The notes under the pieces are model-generated. The model saw only the letters and a list, made by a program, of their open reading frames with translations. It ran no database searches and was not told the DNA's origin. From Phaffia rhodozyma (taxonomy: Eukaryota > Basidiomycota > Tremellomycetes > Cystofilobasidiales > Mrakiaceae), in the NCBI GenBank assembly GCA_014706385.1, contig JACGZH010000009.1:620001-684000 (forward strand): a stretch of 64,000 nucleotides of DNA. Reading direction: 5' to 3'. Position 1 is the first letter of the stretch, and the number at the start of each line of letters is the position of its first letter. Position numbers and translations under genes: made by a program. Shown piece by piece: positions 11,325 through 24,060 of the stretch.

Positions 11325-13258
11325 CTATCTCGTGGATTTCTTGTTGACAGAACGCTTCTCAAAGTCCATGAGCTCCCAAACAGCCACCCTTTTGTCGACA
11401 CCACCGGTGGCTAACCAGTGGTCTCTACTAAGAGCCTGCCTGTTCATTTTTCTCATTCCCCCTTCATTGGACTCATCAGTGTCCTCCTCTTCGTCCGAGG
11501 AACCATTTTCAGTTCCTGAATCTATCTCAAGATTCGCATGTACTCCAGTTGCGTTGAAATTCGTAGGAATTGACGACCTATGGGCGAAAGAGAGGATATG
11601 GCAAGTGTCTCTGTGATATGATAGCGTGCCTAGCGATTTGAATGACTTCGTGGAAAACAGTCGGACGCTATGTACGCAAGAAAAAAAGAACAAGAAAAAA
11701 ATGAACAACAATGGACTACAAGCTGTCGTTTGAAGCAATCGTTATGATGTTCTGAGAACAGAGGAGGGCGAGAACTTACTTTCCGTCCCAGCCAGCAACA
11801 GCGCATACCCTGCCTGTACCGTTGATATGAATTGAGGAATTTCCGAGCTGATTAATCTTGAAAATCTCGAACCTCGATGAACCCTCTGGGCAGTAGGGCT
11901 ATCGTGAGTAGATACATACACAGATTTGAGATGTCCAATCCTTAATAGCAACATATGTCGTTCTTACAGGAAGGGATGAAATATGAATACGAACGTCTAG
12001 GTAATACTTAACGACCTGATGATCTGCGGATACGGACAACGCGAAGTCTTTTGAAGGAGACACTGCCAAACCCATCACTGTCATGTTCCTAACCTGATGT
12101 CAGCTCAGACGATAGAGAATCTCAAGCTGACGAGATGCCACTGACCGGCCTCTCTGTGTATTTTCTCCTTCCACCTACGCACCCATCTGCTCTTTTCCTT
12201 TCTTCCCAAAGAACTTGATTTGACGGCATGCGCATCAAGTCTGGCATCCGTTACATCTCCAGCCCTACCTTCATACTCGAAAAATAAGACGTGGCCTGAT
12301 TCTGTACCGACCAGTATAGTTGTAGGTGTTAACAAATGAACGAACATAACGAGTCCTGTGGTGATTTGCAAAAAGATCAACATAAAGAAGAACAAACTGT
12401 GAGAATCCGTTGATCTAAATTAGTTTATGTAAAGCGAGACAAGAAGTAAAACAACACCTGTTTTGTCAGGATCAAGCGCTCCTCGACCCAGAGACGTATC
12501 AGGATCAGACGAAACGAAGCCTATAGCAGCATGTGGTCTTGTTTGAGATGGTAAATGGAAAATATCTATCTGAAAGTTGACCAACCCAAAACAAAGCAAC
12601 ATGAAAGAGCTCGCAAAGAAGGATCCTCTCAGAATGAGATAAGAAGAAGGACTCAAAACGAAAAAAGACGAACCGTTTCTGAATTAGTCAAATTAGGCAC
12701 CGCAACCCAAGCTTCTCTCTTCTCCCTTGCTTTCCCTTTCATACTCTCATCTTCCGCTTCAATATCCAGTAATGAAAACCGGCAGTAGTTTAAGGCGTTG
12801 ATATCCATAGTGTACAATAACTTAGGTGGAGAGCTCTTAGATGGTAAGGATGAGGTTGACGAGGCATTCCCGAGAATAGGAAGCGTTTCCGGAAGCTCAA
12901 ACAGGTTCAATTTATTGTCCCTTCCTGACCTGGAGACAAGATATCGGAAAGAACCAAGTTCAGCACTGGCTTGTCTTTCTTCTGAAGGATCAAGTAGAGG
13001 CCGAAGAAGTAGATCAGGAAGCGGAACAAACGTCAGTAGACAACTCGCTTCAACCCATTCTTCTAGTCCAAGGATACCATCCTCATGAGCTTTCCAACTG
13101 ACGATCGTCCGTCTAGACCTGGTGTCCATGATTGTAACCCAGCCATCTGCGTCGCCGGAATACAGAAATCGGTTATATCTAGGAGAAAAAGAGAGAGCGT
13201 TTATCTGTGAAGAGTGGGTTCGATTGATGAACAGTGGGATGGGAGAGGTAGGGGGCAT
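11325..13258 (-). CDS. ASA1: ASTRA-associated protein 1, WD40 repeat protein
   Basis: Asa1 is a subunit of the ASTRA complex (Tra1, Tti1/2, Tel2, Rvb1/2), linked to chromatin and PIKK assembly. The N-terminus has a WD40 blade (THSSQINALSFSPRYNRFLY, then SGDADGWVTIMDTRSRRT) and continues with AHEDGILGLEEW. Further exons carry SRSGRDNKLNLFELPE, IDIFHLPSQTR, TPTTILVGTESGHVLFFEYE, MGLAVSPSKDFALSVSADHQ and a last blade, DHWLATGGVDKRVAVWELMD. The blade order and the last-blade motif match the Asa1 family. An acidic Ser-rich insert (around 11460-11540) precedes the last blade. The start at 13258 is the first ATG in frame; the longer open frame upstream has no ATG. The gene is tandem with SCT1 downstream and ERO1 upstream. 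Confidence 0.85.
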
Positions 13259-13551
13259 CTGTCGGTTATGACTTGCAATCACAACTGTGATGGTGTTGTT
13301 GATGGGTCACAATCAAAAATCGAATTTCTGACGGTCAAAGCCGGCGTGATTTTCTGCTCCCATCTTTGCTAGAGAATATGCCAATAGGAGAGATTTCGAG
13401 AGATAGCCAAAAAAAAAAAAACATAAAATTTATCTTCAAAAGGCAACTTAACAACCCGTCTGAGAACAATTTTTTATCAAGGCATCACTAAATGCATGCG
13501 AATCATACGAAAGGAAGAATATTCATCAATCTATATTGAAAATAAGTTGGT

Positions 13552-16144
13552 TCAGAGCTCCCCTCTAAGTTTTTCCCAGAATGCCGTCAATCTGCCCAGT
13601 CTTCCCACGCTCGTCCTTCTCAACAACTCTAGCCATGATTGAAGATGTCGAGAGATCACCTCGATACCCGCAAAGATGCGTTGGCGAAGAGTGGCCAATA
13701 GTGTTGAGAAAGATGATGTGGGGATTGGGTAGCGGGGTAAATTCGATTGATTTGTCAACTGAATCGCGAAAAGGATTTGGGCAATTGAAGTTGATATCAA
13801 TCCTGTGAAGGCCAGACAAAAATCAGAAAACGACGCACCGAATTACTGCTCTCTTCTTTGAATTTTGAACTCTTCTCGACAGCAGTTTCCTTTTCCTTTG
13901 CATACATCTGACGGAATGTCTCCACCGCTTGAAGGGACTCGCTAAATCGATGTAACGTATTCATCAACGCTACGATCTCTGACCTAGATAGCAAGTTCGG
14001 ATTGACAGCCGGACTGTTATTTCGAAACAAAGTAAAGAAAAAGTAGGATTCGAGGTCAGCAGAACAGAGAGAGAAACTTGAAAGCGAGGTTCAGTACTGG
14101 AAGACTTGCTCTAATGAAGATTCGTCCAACTCGAAAAGGATCTTCAAAGCCGTTCCTACACCGGCGACTTGAAGTTTACCCCATAGTCTACATTTATCAC
14201 ATCCAACGCAATCCATGATTCTCGAAACGTTTCGGAAACGCTCTTTGAATTCTTCCTTCAGAATCTACACTTGTCCATAAACATGCGCAAGTAGTTAGCG
14301 CAGGATGTTCCTCAGACTTTCAAGGAAGAGAAAAAACGGACTCTGGCATCTCCTCCCTGGAAAAGCTCGCCTTCATCAAATACCTCTTGTCTACCTTCTC
14401 CATTTCCACCACCTCTACTGAGCTCGACGACCTTGCTCAAGCCAATCTTTGTCCAGGCATCTCCATATTTCTCCTCTTGTACAGTCTCTTCCGGCCGACA
14501 CTTGGCCGCACCTTCCAACGGCACGAGTCCCTCGGGAAAAGAGATCCCAGTGCATACATCGTAAGCCTCGAGATACTTTCCCGCTCGAGAAACAGCTCGA
14601 AGAATGAGGATCATGTTGAAGTACATGTTTTGAAGACGTTCTGGGTGAGAGGCAATTCGATTGATGAAACACGAGAGGTTTGGATGCCAGAGACCAGTTT
14701 CTTGATCAAGGAATTCGTGACAGATATGGGTGGAAATCGAAGCATGAAGACCTAGGTTTGTTTGTATTCAGGAGCCGGCTCTCATTCAATTAAGCTACCT
14801 GTGTGCTCAAGATAGACAGAGAGGGCTTTTTGACAGTGTAAGAAAACTCACCAGAAATAATCCGATAGTATACTCTCTTCTCTATGCATTCCTCTTCCTC
14901 CGACCCCGTACCAGATCTCATCTCCGTTCCAACACCTTCACTCAGGCCACCCAATCCGAGACTTGGCTTTGAAGACAGAGTGCCGCTAGTGGAGCTTTGC
15001 GATAGTAATGTGCTAGAGAGCTCAGAGAGACCGAAACAGTTCTCTTGGTAGATTGCTGTCCAAACTTTAGCAGCTGAGAGACCAGCGTATCCAGTAAACC
15101 GCTCAGGGTTGAGTGTCAGGTCAACAAACTGGCCCTCTAGTATAGAGAAACCAGAAGTATATTAAGCAAGATCAAGTCAGGGCGTGCGCGCGTACAGTGA
15201 AAAGCATCAAGGATGATAACAGAAGGCTTCTTTATTCACCGTTTTGAGATTCGTCGTCTATCTGGCAGAAATCCTGGTCTCGGTAATGACAAGATCCTGG
15301 TTCCTCTCCTCTCTGATTGAGCCGATTCAGAAGAAAGCCTTGGAATGTTGGTTGTGGGTTCATCCTCGAGATGTTTGATAGAGCAAAAGAACATGATCGG
15401 ACTAACGTGAGAGGCAGATTCACTGGAATGAGTGATAGAGCTCAATGCTGCTACCCTCCATTTCTCTGGAATGTCTGACTAAGATAGCGGAAAAATTCAT
15501 AAAAGTAATGGAGATGAGCGCTGATGTGCATGCAATCAAGAAGAACGACATAGCCTCCTTTATGACTCACTTCGTTAGCAGTCTCTACACTGCAGTCTCT
15601 GTTCATGCAGAAAACGTTCTCGTACCAGAATGGGCACTCCTTGTATAAGTCGATCTATGATCGAGACCATAAATATGATTTTCAAAAAGGGGGGCCAACT
15701 CGTCAGTCAATGGTGTGTACGCAACACTAAAGCAATCTATACAGGTCCGAGGCGTACCTTGTAGTATTTGAAGAAAGGGGTCTGGACCAAACGATGCAGC
15801 CATGGATAGAGTTCCGAGTTAACCGCTTCGAGCGTCTCGTACTCGCACAAGGTATTTTCTATTCGACCCGATGGCTGCATGAACATGTGCTTCGTCAGCT
15901 TCGATGGTCTATAGAGAATGAACCTGGAGAGCGGTGAGATCAACCTAATTTGCAAACTCACACTGCAGTACCCTTTGACATCTGGCTTAGTCTCTAGGAC
16001 GTTCTTGACTACGCCTGATCGTGGTTTGGAATCCACTCCTGCGAGTGGGTTCGAATAAGGGGTAGAGGCGGTAGAGAAGGATGAAGCCGAAGCGAGAGCG
16101 GTTAAGGATAGATTGAGAATGAGATATGTTGGTGATATGAGCAT
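13552..16144 (-). CDS. ERO1: Endoplasmic reticulum oxidoreductin 1
   Basis: Ero1 is the FAD-dependent thiol oxidase that re-oxidises protein disulfide isomerase in the ER lumen. A hydrophobic signal peptide begins [20 protein letters not shown]. Then come [25 protein letters not shown], and [11 protein letters not shown], equivalent to FFRYYK in other Ero1 proteins. The active-site region [16 protein letters not shown], with its CxxCxxC cluster, lies near 14170-14215. It is followed by GTALKILFE and a C-terminal helical part, [20 protein letters not shown]. The last junction is uncertain. I favour an intron that joins SSNS to a final exon reading [15 protein letters not shown] and ending FWEKLRGEL at 13552, because this resembles the membrane-association tail of yeast Ero1. 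An alternative 36-nt intron would end the protein near 13799. The unfolded-protein response normally controls ERO1, but I could not identify a UPR element. Confidence 0.9.
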
Positions 16145-17031
16145 GGCTCTTTTCTGATTAAAATGGGTCAATACAAAAACAGAGTGAGAAAAGAGAGAAC
16201 GGAGAGGTGAGGTCGAGAGAAAAAGGAGAAAATAGATGAGCTCAAACAAAGAGGAGCGATGATGGATCCGGATGAGCTGGCAAGTTGGACAAACATTCTT
16301 AAGTGTTTCCTGTTCTTCTTTCCTCGCGGGAGAGGTTTGATGATGTAACCTGATTTCGTAGTCTGTTCAGTCTTCCTCTATAGCCATTCTAGTCTCATCT
16401 TTTACTTCGTTCTTAGGTTACCTAATCTTTCTTCTTCCTAGCTATACTTCAATCATCAGGAAGAGAGGAGAAGTCGACCCATGCTACATGAAGCAAGCAA
16501 TACCTCGTTCCTTGACGAGACAAATGTTTGTTTCTCTTGTTCTCTATATCAGGCTTTCACCCTTTTCCTATTAGACGAAACGACCATGTTGTCCTTCATA
16601 GTCTTACCTATCACCAAGGCTTGTTCAGACAATGGTCAATATGTAGTCACCTCGACTGTGACTGAACGGTCATCTGTATTTGAGTTTCATGTGTGTTGAT
16701 CAAGTATTGAGAAAAATATGCACCATGTAAAGATTGTGTCAGTAAAATACCCACCAAAAACATGGAGTACATGAGTTTGTAGTCGCTCTATTCGAAAACT
16801 GACTTCAAACACATCAACGGACGTCCTCCCGCTGGTTCAACATCTTACAGCGTTTCACTTTCCATCGTCAATTCCCTCTCGTTTCCATCTTCCTCTCGGT
16901 CTCTCCTCACCTTCTTTCCTTTCTATCTCTCCTCCTCACTCCTTGGGTCTCTTTATACAGACCCTATATAGTCATAAAGTTTCACTCATCCTCGTCACAG
17001 CCCAGTAGGAGGTTTTATACTTATTCGCAAG
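16145..17031. other. Divergent intergenic region between ERO1 and the GEA-type gene
   Basis: About 890 bases serve as the upstream region of both divergent genes. The right half is T/C-rich, typical of a fungal leader. I see short open frames only and no RNA gene. Confidence 0.6.
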
Positions 17032-20000
17032 ATGGATCTCTCTCCGACCCATCTCGTCATATCGAACATCACCAATGTCACCTCGGGTTCGATTGTTCTT
17101 TCTAATAGCAGATACCTCTCATAATATCAAAGATTTAGAACTAATGTTGAATCGTTTGTTTCCCTGCTATGTTCTCTTGTTGGACAACGGTATGACTCAA
17201 CAAACTAGCTATGAGAAAGAACTCAAGGTGGGCCCGTGCCTCGTCCTACTCGGGCTCCGGCCGATCATTCGGACGAAGCGATCTTAGGACAAAACGACCT
17301 GTTATCGGAGAAGACAGGGGTGAGACAGGATTTGAAGGGGAAGAAGAACTCATGGCTGGCTTTGTCGAACTGAGAAGGACAGTGTTGGAGAACCCGAAAG
17401 GTTTGTTATTTGTTCCGAGCTTCCTATATCAATATTCTTCACAACGACATTCTGTTCCCTTATACAGATAGACGTACATGACACCGAGGAGAACTATCTT
17501 AGCATTTATGTACTGAACTCGGAAACATAGCTAATCGACCGTTTCTTTCGTTGCCGGTTTCGACAGATCTCCCTCCGCTTCCCGCCTTGGTCGCACCTTT
17601 CTTGGCTCTTATCCGATCACCATTGACGACAGGACCAATAACTTCCCATGCCCTGACCTCTCTGCTATCCATCCTCTCGCTGTTCCCTACCTCTGGACCC
17701 TCTCTACCTGACGACCTTCCATTTGCGCTCTCTGACGTCTCCCATGCCGTGACTCACTGCAAGTTTGAGGCTTCCGATTCTCAGGGGGACGAGGTTGTCA
17801 TGCTTAAAATTCTTAGTGTTATCGGCCTGCTAGTCGATAAATGGGGAGGATCTCGAGACTTTATCGCTTTAGGAGACAAAGAGGTCTGTGAAATGCTCGA
17901 AACCGGACTAGGCTTATGTTGTCAAATGAGACTTTCTGGTGAGTGTGGTCTCCTTTCTTTCCAACGATTTCACCAATCGGTCTAAGTATTGAGCTCGCGT
18001 GGAATTGATAAACTAAATCTGATATCATTTGCGGAACCATTGTCGTTACGATTGCTTCTCGTTGACAGAACTTCTACGGCGCACAGCAGAAGCGACCGTC
18101 CAGTCGATGGTAAAAACCGTCTTTACCTACTTGAAGACGATCCCTGTTTCAGCGGCCGGACCCGCCTCTCTTTCTGAATCGATAAAGAGACCGCAAGCGG
18201 CAGCAGTCCAGGAGAACGGGTCTTCAGACGCTCCAGTGACTGACGGACCACCAATCATTGACCCTGTTGGGTTGACTCCAGTCGATCAGTTGACAACTCA
18301 GGAGGTAGCAGCTGAACCACTTCCCATCGAGCCCGCTTCAACCGGCCCGTTTGTTCCCTACGGCTCTGCCACGCCGACAGAACTCATTCGTGTTCTCATC
18401 ACCCTCTTAAATCCGGCTGACATACAACACACTGATTCGATGCGACTCGCTGCACTTTCTATTCTTGGTGCAGCACTCGAGACCGCCGGTTCAACTGTCG
18501 GTTCTTGGCCAGAGATGAGATCGATGCTCTCGGACGAAGGATGCAAGTATCTGTTCCAATTGACCAGGGGCGACTCGTCCAATCTTTTCGCTAGCAGTTT
18601 GCGCGTCACCGGCATTCTATTTGGAACGATGCGTGTTCATTTAAAGCCTCAGTTGGAACTATTCGTCAGCTACTTGATCGATAGACTAGCCCCTCCTCCA
18701 TCAGCTCTCCATCCGTCACAGTTGACGGGATCATCTCAACCAGGAGCGGCCGGTGGATCATCGGCATCATCGGTCGCAGGGGATGTACCATCTACGGGGT
18801 CTAAACCCTCAGGTACTGGCTTTGGCATGACCGTTAGTGAGGAGACGAGGGGACTCCTGTTGGAAGCGCTCGCTCAATTGAGCAGACAAGGAGAAAGCTT
18901 CTTAGTCGACCTTTGGATAAATTATGATTGTGATATGGACAGAGAGGACCTATTTGAAAGAACTGTTGCATTCTTGACTAGAGTGAGTTCTTTCCCTCAT
19001 GATATTCTTGTGTCGATTGTTGAATTTCCATCCTCTTCCTCACAATCTTCTTGTTGGTATTCAACCAAACACAGGGAGTATACCCCACAACACCAGGTCT
19101 AGGACCCGATACTCAGACAGACTCCCAAACAATCTGTCTTCAAATTCTTCTTTCGGCAGTACAAAGTATGGCTGCTAGAATCGAATCCCAAGGGGAGACT
19201 TGGCCGGCTGTGAGTGTGACAATCCCATCTTCTTCTGTGGCTTTTCCTCTCTGTTCTGGTCTAACGCCTTATTATCATCGATACCACGCGAATTAATTTC
19301 ATAACCCCTCGAGATCAGACTTTCCCTTCCTTTGAATTCCTGGCAGAGACGAAGGAGCGCAAACGAATTCTTCTCGTCGGTGCCTCTCGATTCAACACCA
19401 AACCCAAGACCGGCTTGACATATTTAGAGGAACACGGTCTGTTAATCACCGAGCCTGGTCTTTCGAGAAACCAGGCAATTGCTAGCTTGTTGAAGAGTAG
19501 TCCGAGGTTAGATAAGAAGGTTCTGGGAGAATATATCAGTCGGCCGGAGAACATCGAGGTACTGAAGGCGTTCATAGAAATGTTCGACTTTAAAGGTGTA
19601 CGTCAAATACGTTCTTCTAGTTCTCATAGGAGACATCGAGAAAGTGTCGTCATCGTTACACTATCAGCTAATTCACTCTCGGCTAATCTTCTGGTATGAT
19701 TCTATCTTTTTTGTGTCTCTTATGTAACCTATAGAAACTCGTGGCAGAGGCTATGCGAGATCTGCTCGAAGCTTTCAGGTTACCGGGAGAGTCTCAACAG
19801 ATCAATCGGATCACAGAAACATTCGCCGAGATATATTTCGCCTCTGGTCCCGGTATGTTGATGTTGACTGTATATTCTATCGTTCGAGGGTGAATTCATT
19901 AATCATTGACATCTGACTATGTGTGGTCTGTCTGTTCGTCCGTGATGAATTATTCAAAACAGCTGAGATCAAGTCGCAAGATGCAGTCTATGTACTCGCT

Positions 20001-23000
20001 TACTCCATCATTATGCTGAATACCGATCTCTTCTCACCTCAGGTCCGAAAACGGATGGCGTTTGATGACTATAAGCGAAATTTGAGAGGTGTTAACGACG
20101 GGGTCGATTTCTCCGACTCGTTCCTAGTAAGTGTCTCTCTTCATTGATGTTGTTTGTGGTTGATGGATAAACCCCTCTGAACTACTTGTTGTATCTTCAC
20201 CTCACCCTTCTGTGGATGACGATAGAGCGAGGTTTATGATTCGATCAAGAAGCGAGAGATTGTCATGCCAGAAGAACACACAGGGCAGCTTGGATTCGAT
20301 TATGCATGGAAAGAACTTTTGTCTCGAGCCCCCAAAGCTGGTTTGTTCTTTCATTTTTTTTGATCATACCGACGAGAGTGTACTTCTTTGTTGAGGTCTC
20401 ATCCACTGATCTTCTCCTTCTACAGGTCCCCTCCTGTCTTGCAATACCGCTCGGTTTGATCGAACCATGTTCCAGCTGGTCTCCAAGCAGATAGTTTCTG
20501 CTATCGCCTATGCGTAAGTATCATCTGACAACCATTTTTGTACCATGAAACAAATGTTGCCGAGTCTCACGCGCTCTTCACCCTTCTGTTTCTTTTCGCT
20601 CAAGGTTTACCACGTTCAATGATGATTATATCATTCAAAAGGCTATCACTGGATTCCGCGAGTGCGCAACTATCGCTGGAGCGTTCCATCTGCCCGACAT
20701 GTTCGATCATGTTGTCATGGCTCTTTCTCAGAGTAGGCACCTGTTCAACCTTCTTTCTCTGAAAAGAAATACAATGTCAAATACACACTGATGGAGCTTT
20801 GCGATTCAACCTTTCTCAGCTACTGGACTGTTGGATGAACGAGAGCTCTCTCAATCGTCCATCAACAACCCGGTCATCGATGTAGAAGGCCAATCGCTGA
20901 CTGTCTCAGCGCTTTCTGTCCGATTCGGTACAAACTTTAAAGCCCAATTGGCCGCTGTTGTTTTGTTCACAATTGCAAATGGAAATGGAGATTCCATCCG
21001 TGAGGGTTGGTCTCAGGTGAGCTCGATGCATTCTGATTTTTGTTTTGCTTTGCTTTTAATCAACTTCAAATGTATTGTTGATATTGATTCATCGGTCGTG
21101 AACTTAACATAGATCTTCGAGATGTACCAAACGCTATTTCTTCACTCTCTCTTGCCTGCACCCATGCTTCTTATGGAAGATTTCCTAGGAGGTCAATCAA
21201 TGATCCCTCTTCAAGTATCTCCTCCTGTCGAAGCTCGAGAACGACGGTCGGATGTTGGATTGTTATCCACTCTGTCTTCATACCTACTAAGCCCGTATGG
21301 ATCCAGTAATGACAACCTGGGCGTACCAACCTGTACAGAGGACGAGATTGAGGCCACCTTATCAACAATCGACTGTTTAGGATCATGTCGATTTGAGGAA
21401 TTGTACAGCCAACTGACGTACGTACCCGTTAGATTGCACTTCAGCTGTGCCCGTGTGAATTATAAGCTGATAAAAAGCACTGAATTGGGAATTTCTACTC
21501 TTCCGCAAAAGACATCTTGAAGTGGAGTCTCTTCTTTGTGCTCTTCGAGCTATTAAAGATCTAGCTGATCGACGGCTGACTCCTCGAGTCTATCATCTTC
21601 GTGCGTCGTCTCACGCACGAATGAATTCAACCCGGGACGGAAGTACCTCAGGAAGAAACTCCCCTGCTCAAACCCAGAAAGAAGTACCTTTGCCATACGA
21701 TCCTGCATCGGTGTTTTTGTTGGAGATGCTTGTCAGTCTGACAAGTCAGGCAAGAGCTCATGTGGCCGAGGTTTGGTGTGTCTTTTCATTCCATTCTGCA
21801 CATCATATACAAAGGTTGTTATAATAAACTGATACAAATTCGGGTGACGATCTTTTCCTTTTGCAGGCCGATTGCATTCGAGCACATTTCTGTTCTTTTG
21901 AGTTCTGCTAGCCAATATAGTATATTGTTGATTGAACGAGCCGTTGTTGGATTGCTTCGATTATGCGTCGTGATCTCTATCGAGGTGATATCATAATTCT
22001 TCCTTTTCACTCAACTGATAACTAAGGGCTAAACTCCTGATTCATCATATATCTCTAGCCCTCACTTCGGGATCAGCTTTATGTCTCTCTTGACTTGCTG
22101 CGTAGTCTCCCGGGACCAATTCTTAACTCCGTCTCGGAGCAACTGATGGCCGGCGTCGCCAAGATTTTGGAGCAAGATGCTAGTTTAATCAAGTAAGTCT
22201 GATAACTGCACATTCAATAAGAATAATAGGTACATCACATGTTAAACACACAGCTTTGTCAAGGTCTCAAACCGAATGGGGATTAATTCTCGCTTTAGTT
22301 AGAGGTTCAATCTCTCATCCTGAGGCTTCCAAAACATCTATAGGACTGATCGATAAGATCATTGCTGGCGAGTTAGGACCTGGATTGACGTCTGATAACT
22401 TTGCGGGCATCGTCGGAATCCTGAGCGAGTTCGCAAATTACTCGGGTGTAGTAAGCATCAAGTCTCAAAGAGGACGAAGGGGCCTTCAAAATGACGTTCA
22501 GTATGTGATATTGCTCTGTTGACCTTGACTTTTCCTTTGGATGCTGAGTATGCAAATCACTCACCCTTTGTACACGTTCGGGTATCACTTTTCGCGGAAA
22601 AAAGTGAACCAGCTATCGAACGAGCTTTACACGCTGTGGACACGCTGTTCGAGCTCAAGAAGCCAATCATGAACTTAATTGAAAACTCTAAGTCTTCTTT
22701 CGAAGAAGGTCTGTTGTAATTTTGCTCTCTTTCTGCATATACAAAATTAAGCTAAATTGTACTCATTTGTGGTTTTTCTCAAAACTATCAGCTGTTACAC
22801 AATTCTATCTTCCTCCGCTGAAAGCTCTTTCCCACCTTGTCCCTCACCCGTCTCGACCGCTACGAACGCGTGCCCTCACGTATCTCCAGCGGGCCCTACC
22901 CGGCTCCCCTGCTGTACCCCACGACCTTCCCTCGATTCATCTCGCTTTCCAATCCATCTTGTTCCCTACTCTTGACGAGCTTTTGAAACCTCAAGTCTTC

Positions 23001-23587
23001 TTACAGGATCCTCAAGGAATGGAAGAGAGTAGGCTGAAGCTGATGGGGTTAATCTGCAGAGTGTTCTTAGTATTCTTGAGTGAGGTCGATGACGCTGATA
23101 AGGTTAAGGAGTTGGAGGGAGCAGAGGGTAGAGATAAGTCCTTGAAAGAACTTTGGTTAGAGGTCCTGGAATGCTTGGATAGACTTATGAACTCCGAAAA
23201 ACCAGATCAGGTTGTACGTATCTCGACTCTCATGGACATCATATGTCGAAGATTAGCACTACTGATGCAGATCTATATACTCTTTCCTTTCTGTAGTACG
23301 AAGCCGTGCCAGAATCTTTCAAAAACCTGCTCCTTGTCCTCCACTCTTCGAATCGATTGCTTCAACCGACTTATCCTGATACTAGAACGGCAGTCCAGAA
23401 AGATTTCTGGGCAACAACAGTCGAAAGGACAGAGAGGTTCTTGCCCACGTTTATCGATGGGTTGTTCGTCCCAGAACAGCTGCCTGTAGAAACATCAAAT
23501 TTACGTGAAGATGTAGATGAGAAGGCACCTGCTGTTGAAGCGGGGGCTGGAGCTGAAGATGAGAAGAAAGAGGAGGAGAAAAGGTAG
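17032..23587 (+). CDS. GEA2: GEA/GBF1-type ARF guanine nucleotide exchange factor (Sec7 domain)
   Basis: It activates Arf1 by GDP/GTP exchange at the early Golgi and recruits the COPI coat. Exon 1 is short (17032-17086, MDLSPTHLVISNITNVTSG) and joins at 17209 to AMRKNSRWARASSY, the start of the DCB region. SPLTTGPITSHALTSLLSIL, DAVTHC-like AVTHCKFEASDSQGDEVVML and LCCQMRLS/ELLRRTAEATVQ are typical of the DCB-HUS part. The Sec7 domain lies around 19340-20515: FRLPGESQQINRITETFAEI (with the catalytic Glu), DAVYVLAYSIIMLNTDLFSP and the following NLRGVNDGVDFS, then REIVMPEEHTGQLGFDYAWK. HDS1-3-like helical repeats fill the rest. The C-terminus is acidic and Lys-rich, ending in TAG at 23585-23587. 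There are at least 15 introns. GEA1 and GEA2 are equally good names. Confidence 0.93.
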
Positions 23588-24060
23588 ATGAATGGTCTCT
23601 TGTCTTTTCTTTCTTTCATCAAAAATTCTTCAAAAAGGATTTCTTGCTTGTTTGCTCCCTTCACTTCTCTCTTAGACCTGTATTCTTGAGGCTTCTCTTC
23701 TGGTTCTTCTGTCTAGTGCTGTCGTTTCCAATCGTTACCATATAAATGTCTCTTACATCGATTTTCTATGCTGTTCAAAGCAAGTGCCCATCGACAAAAA
23801 ATGTTGAAAAAATCCATTGATCTAAAGAGCTATAATCGATATAAAGATTCTTGCGATGATCTAAGAGGGAAGTCTAGTGAGCAAAAATGATAGATTCCTA
23901 GAACGAAACAGGTTGGTTGTGATGCGGTAATGTGAAAGAAAAAGTGTACAGATGCGTGTTGAACGTCTTGCAAAGAGTCAAGTGGTACAATCAAAGGTAA
24001 TATCAGAGCGATGTGGATGGAAAGAAAAGGTCAGACACCGTCCAGAAGTCTAAAGGGTTT
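23588..24060. other. Intergenic between convergent GEA and CAF16 genes
   Basis: This shared 3' flank of two convergent genes is rich in A/T toward the middle. No gene is seen. Confidence 0.6.

Noticed and set aside
16481..16699. Short plus-strand frame in the ERO1-GEA intergenic region
   Set aside because: It lies between two divergent promoters, has no domain and is no longer than chance frames.
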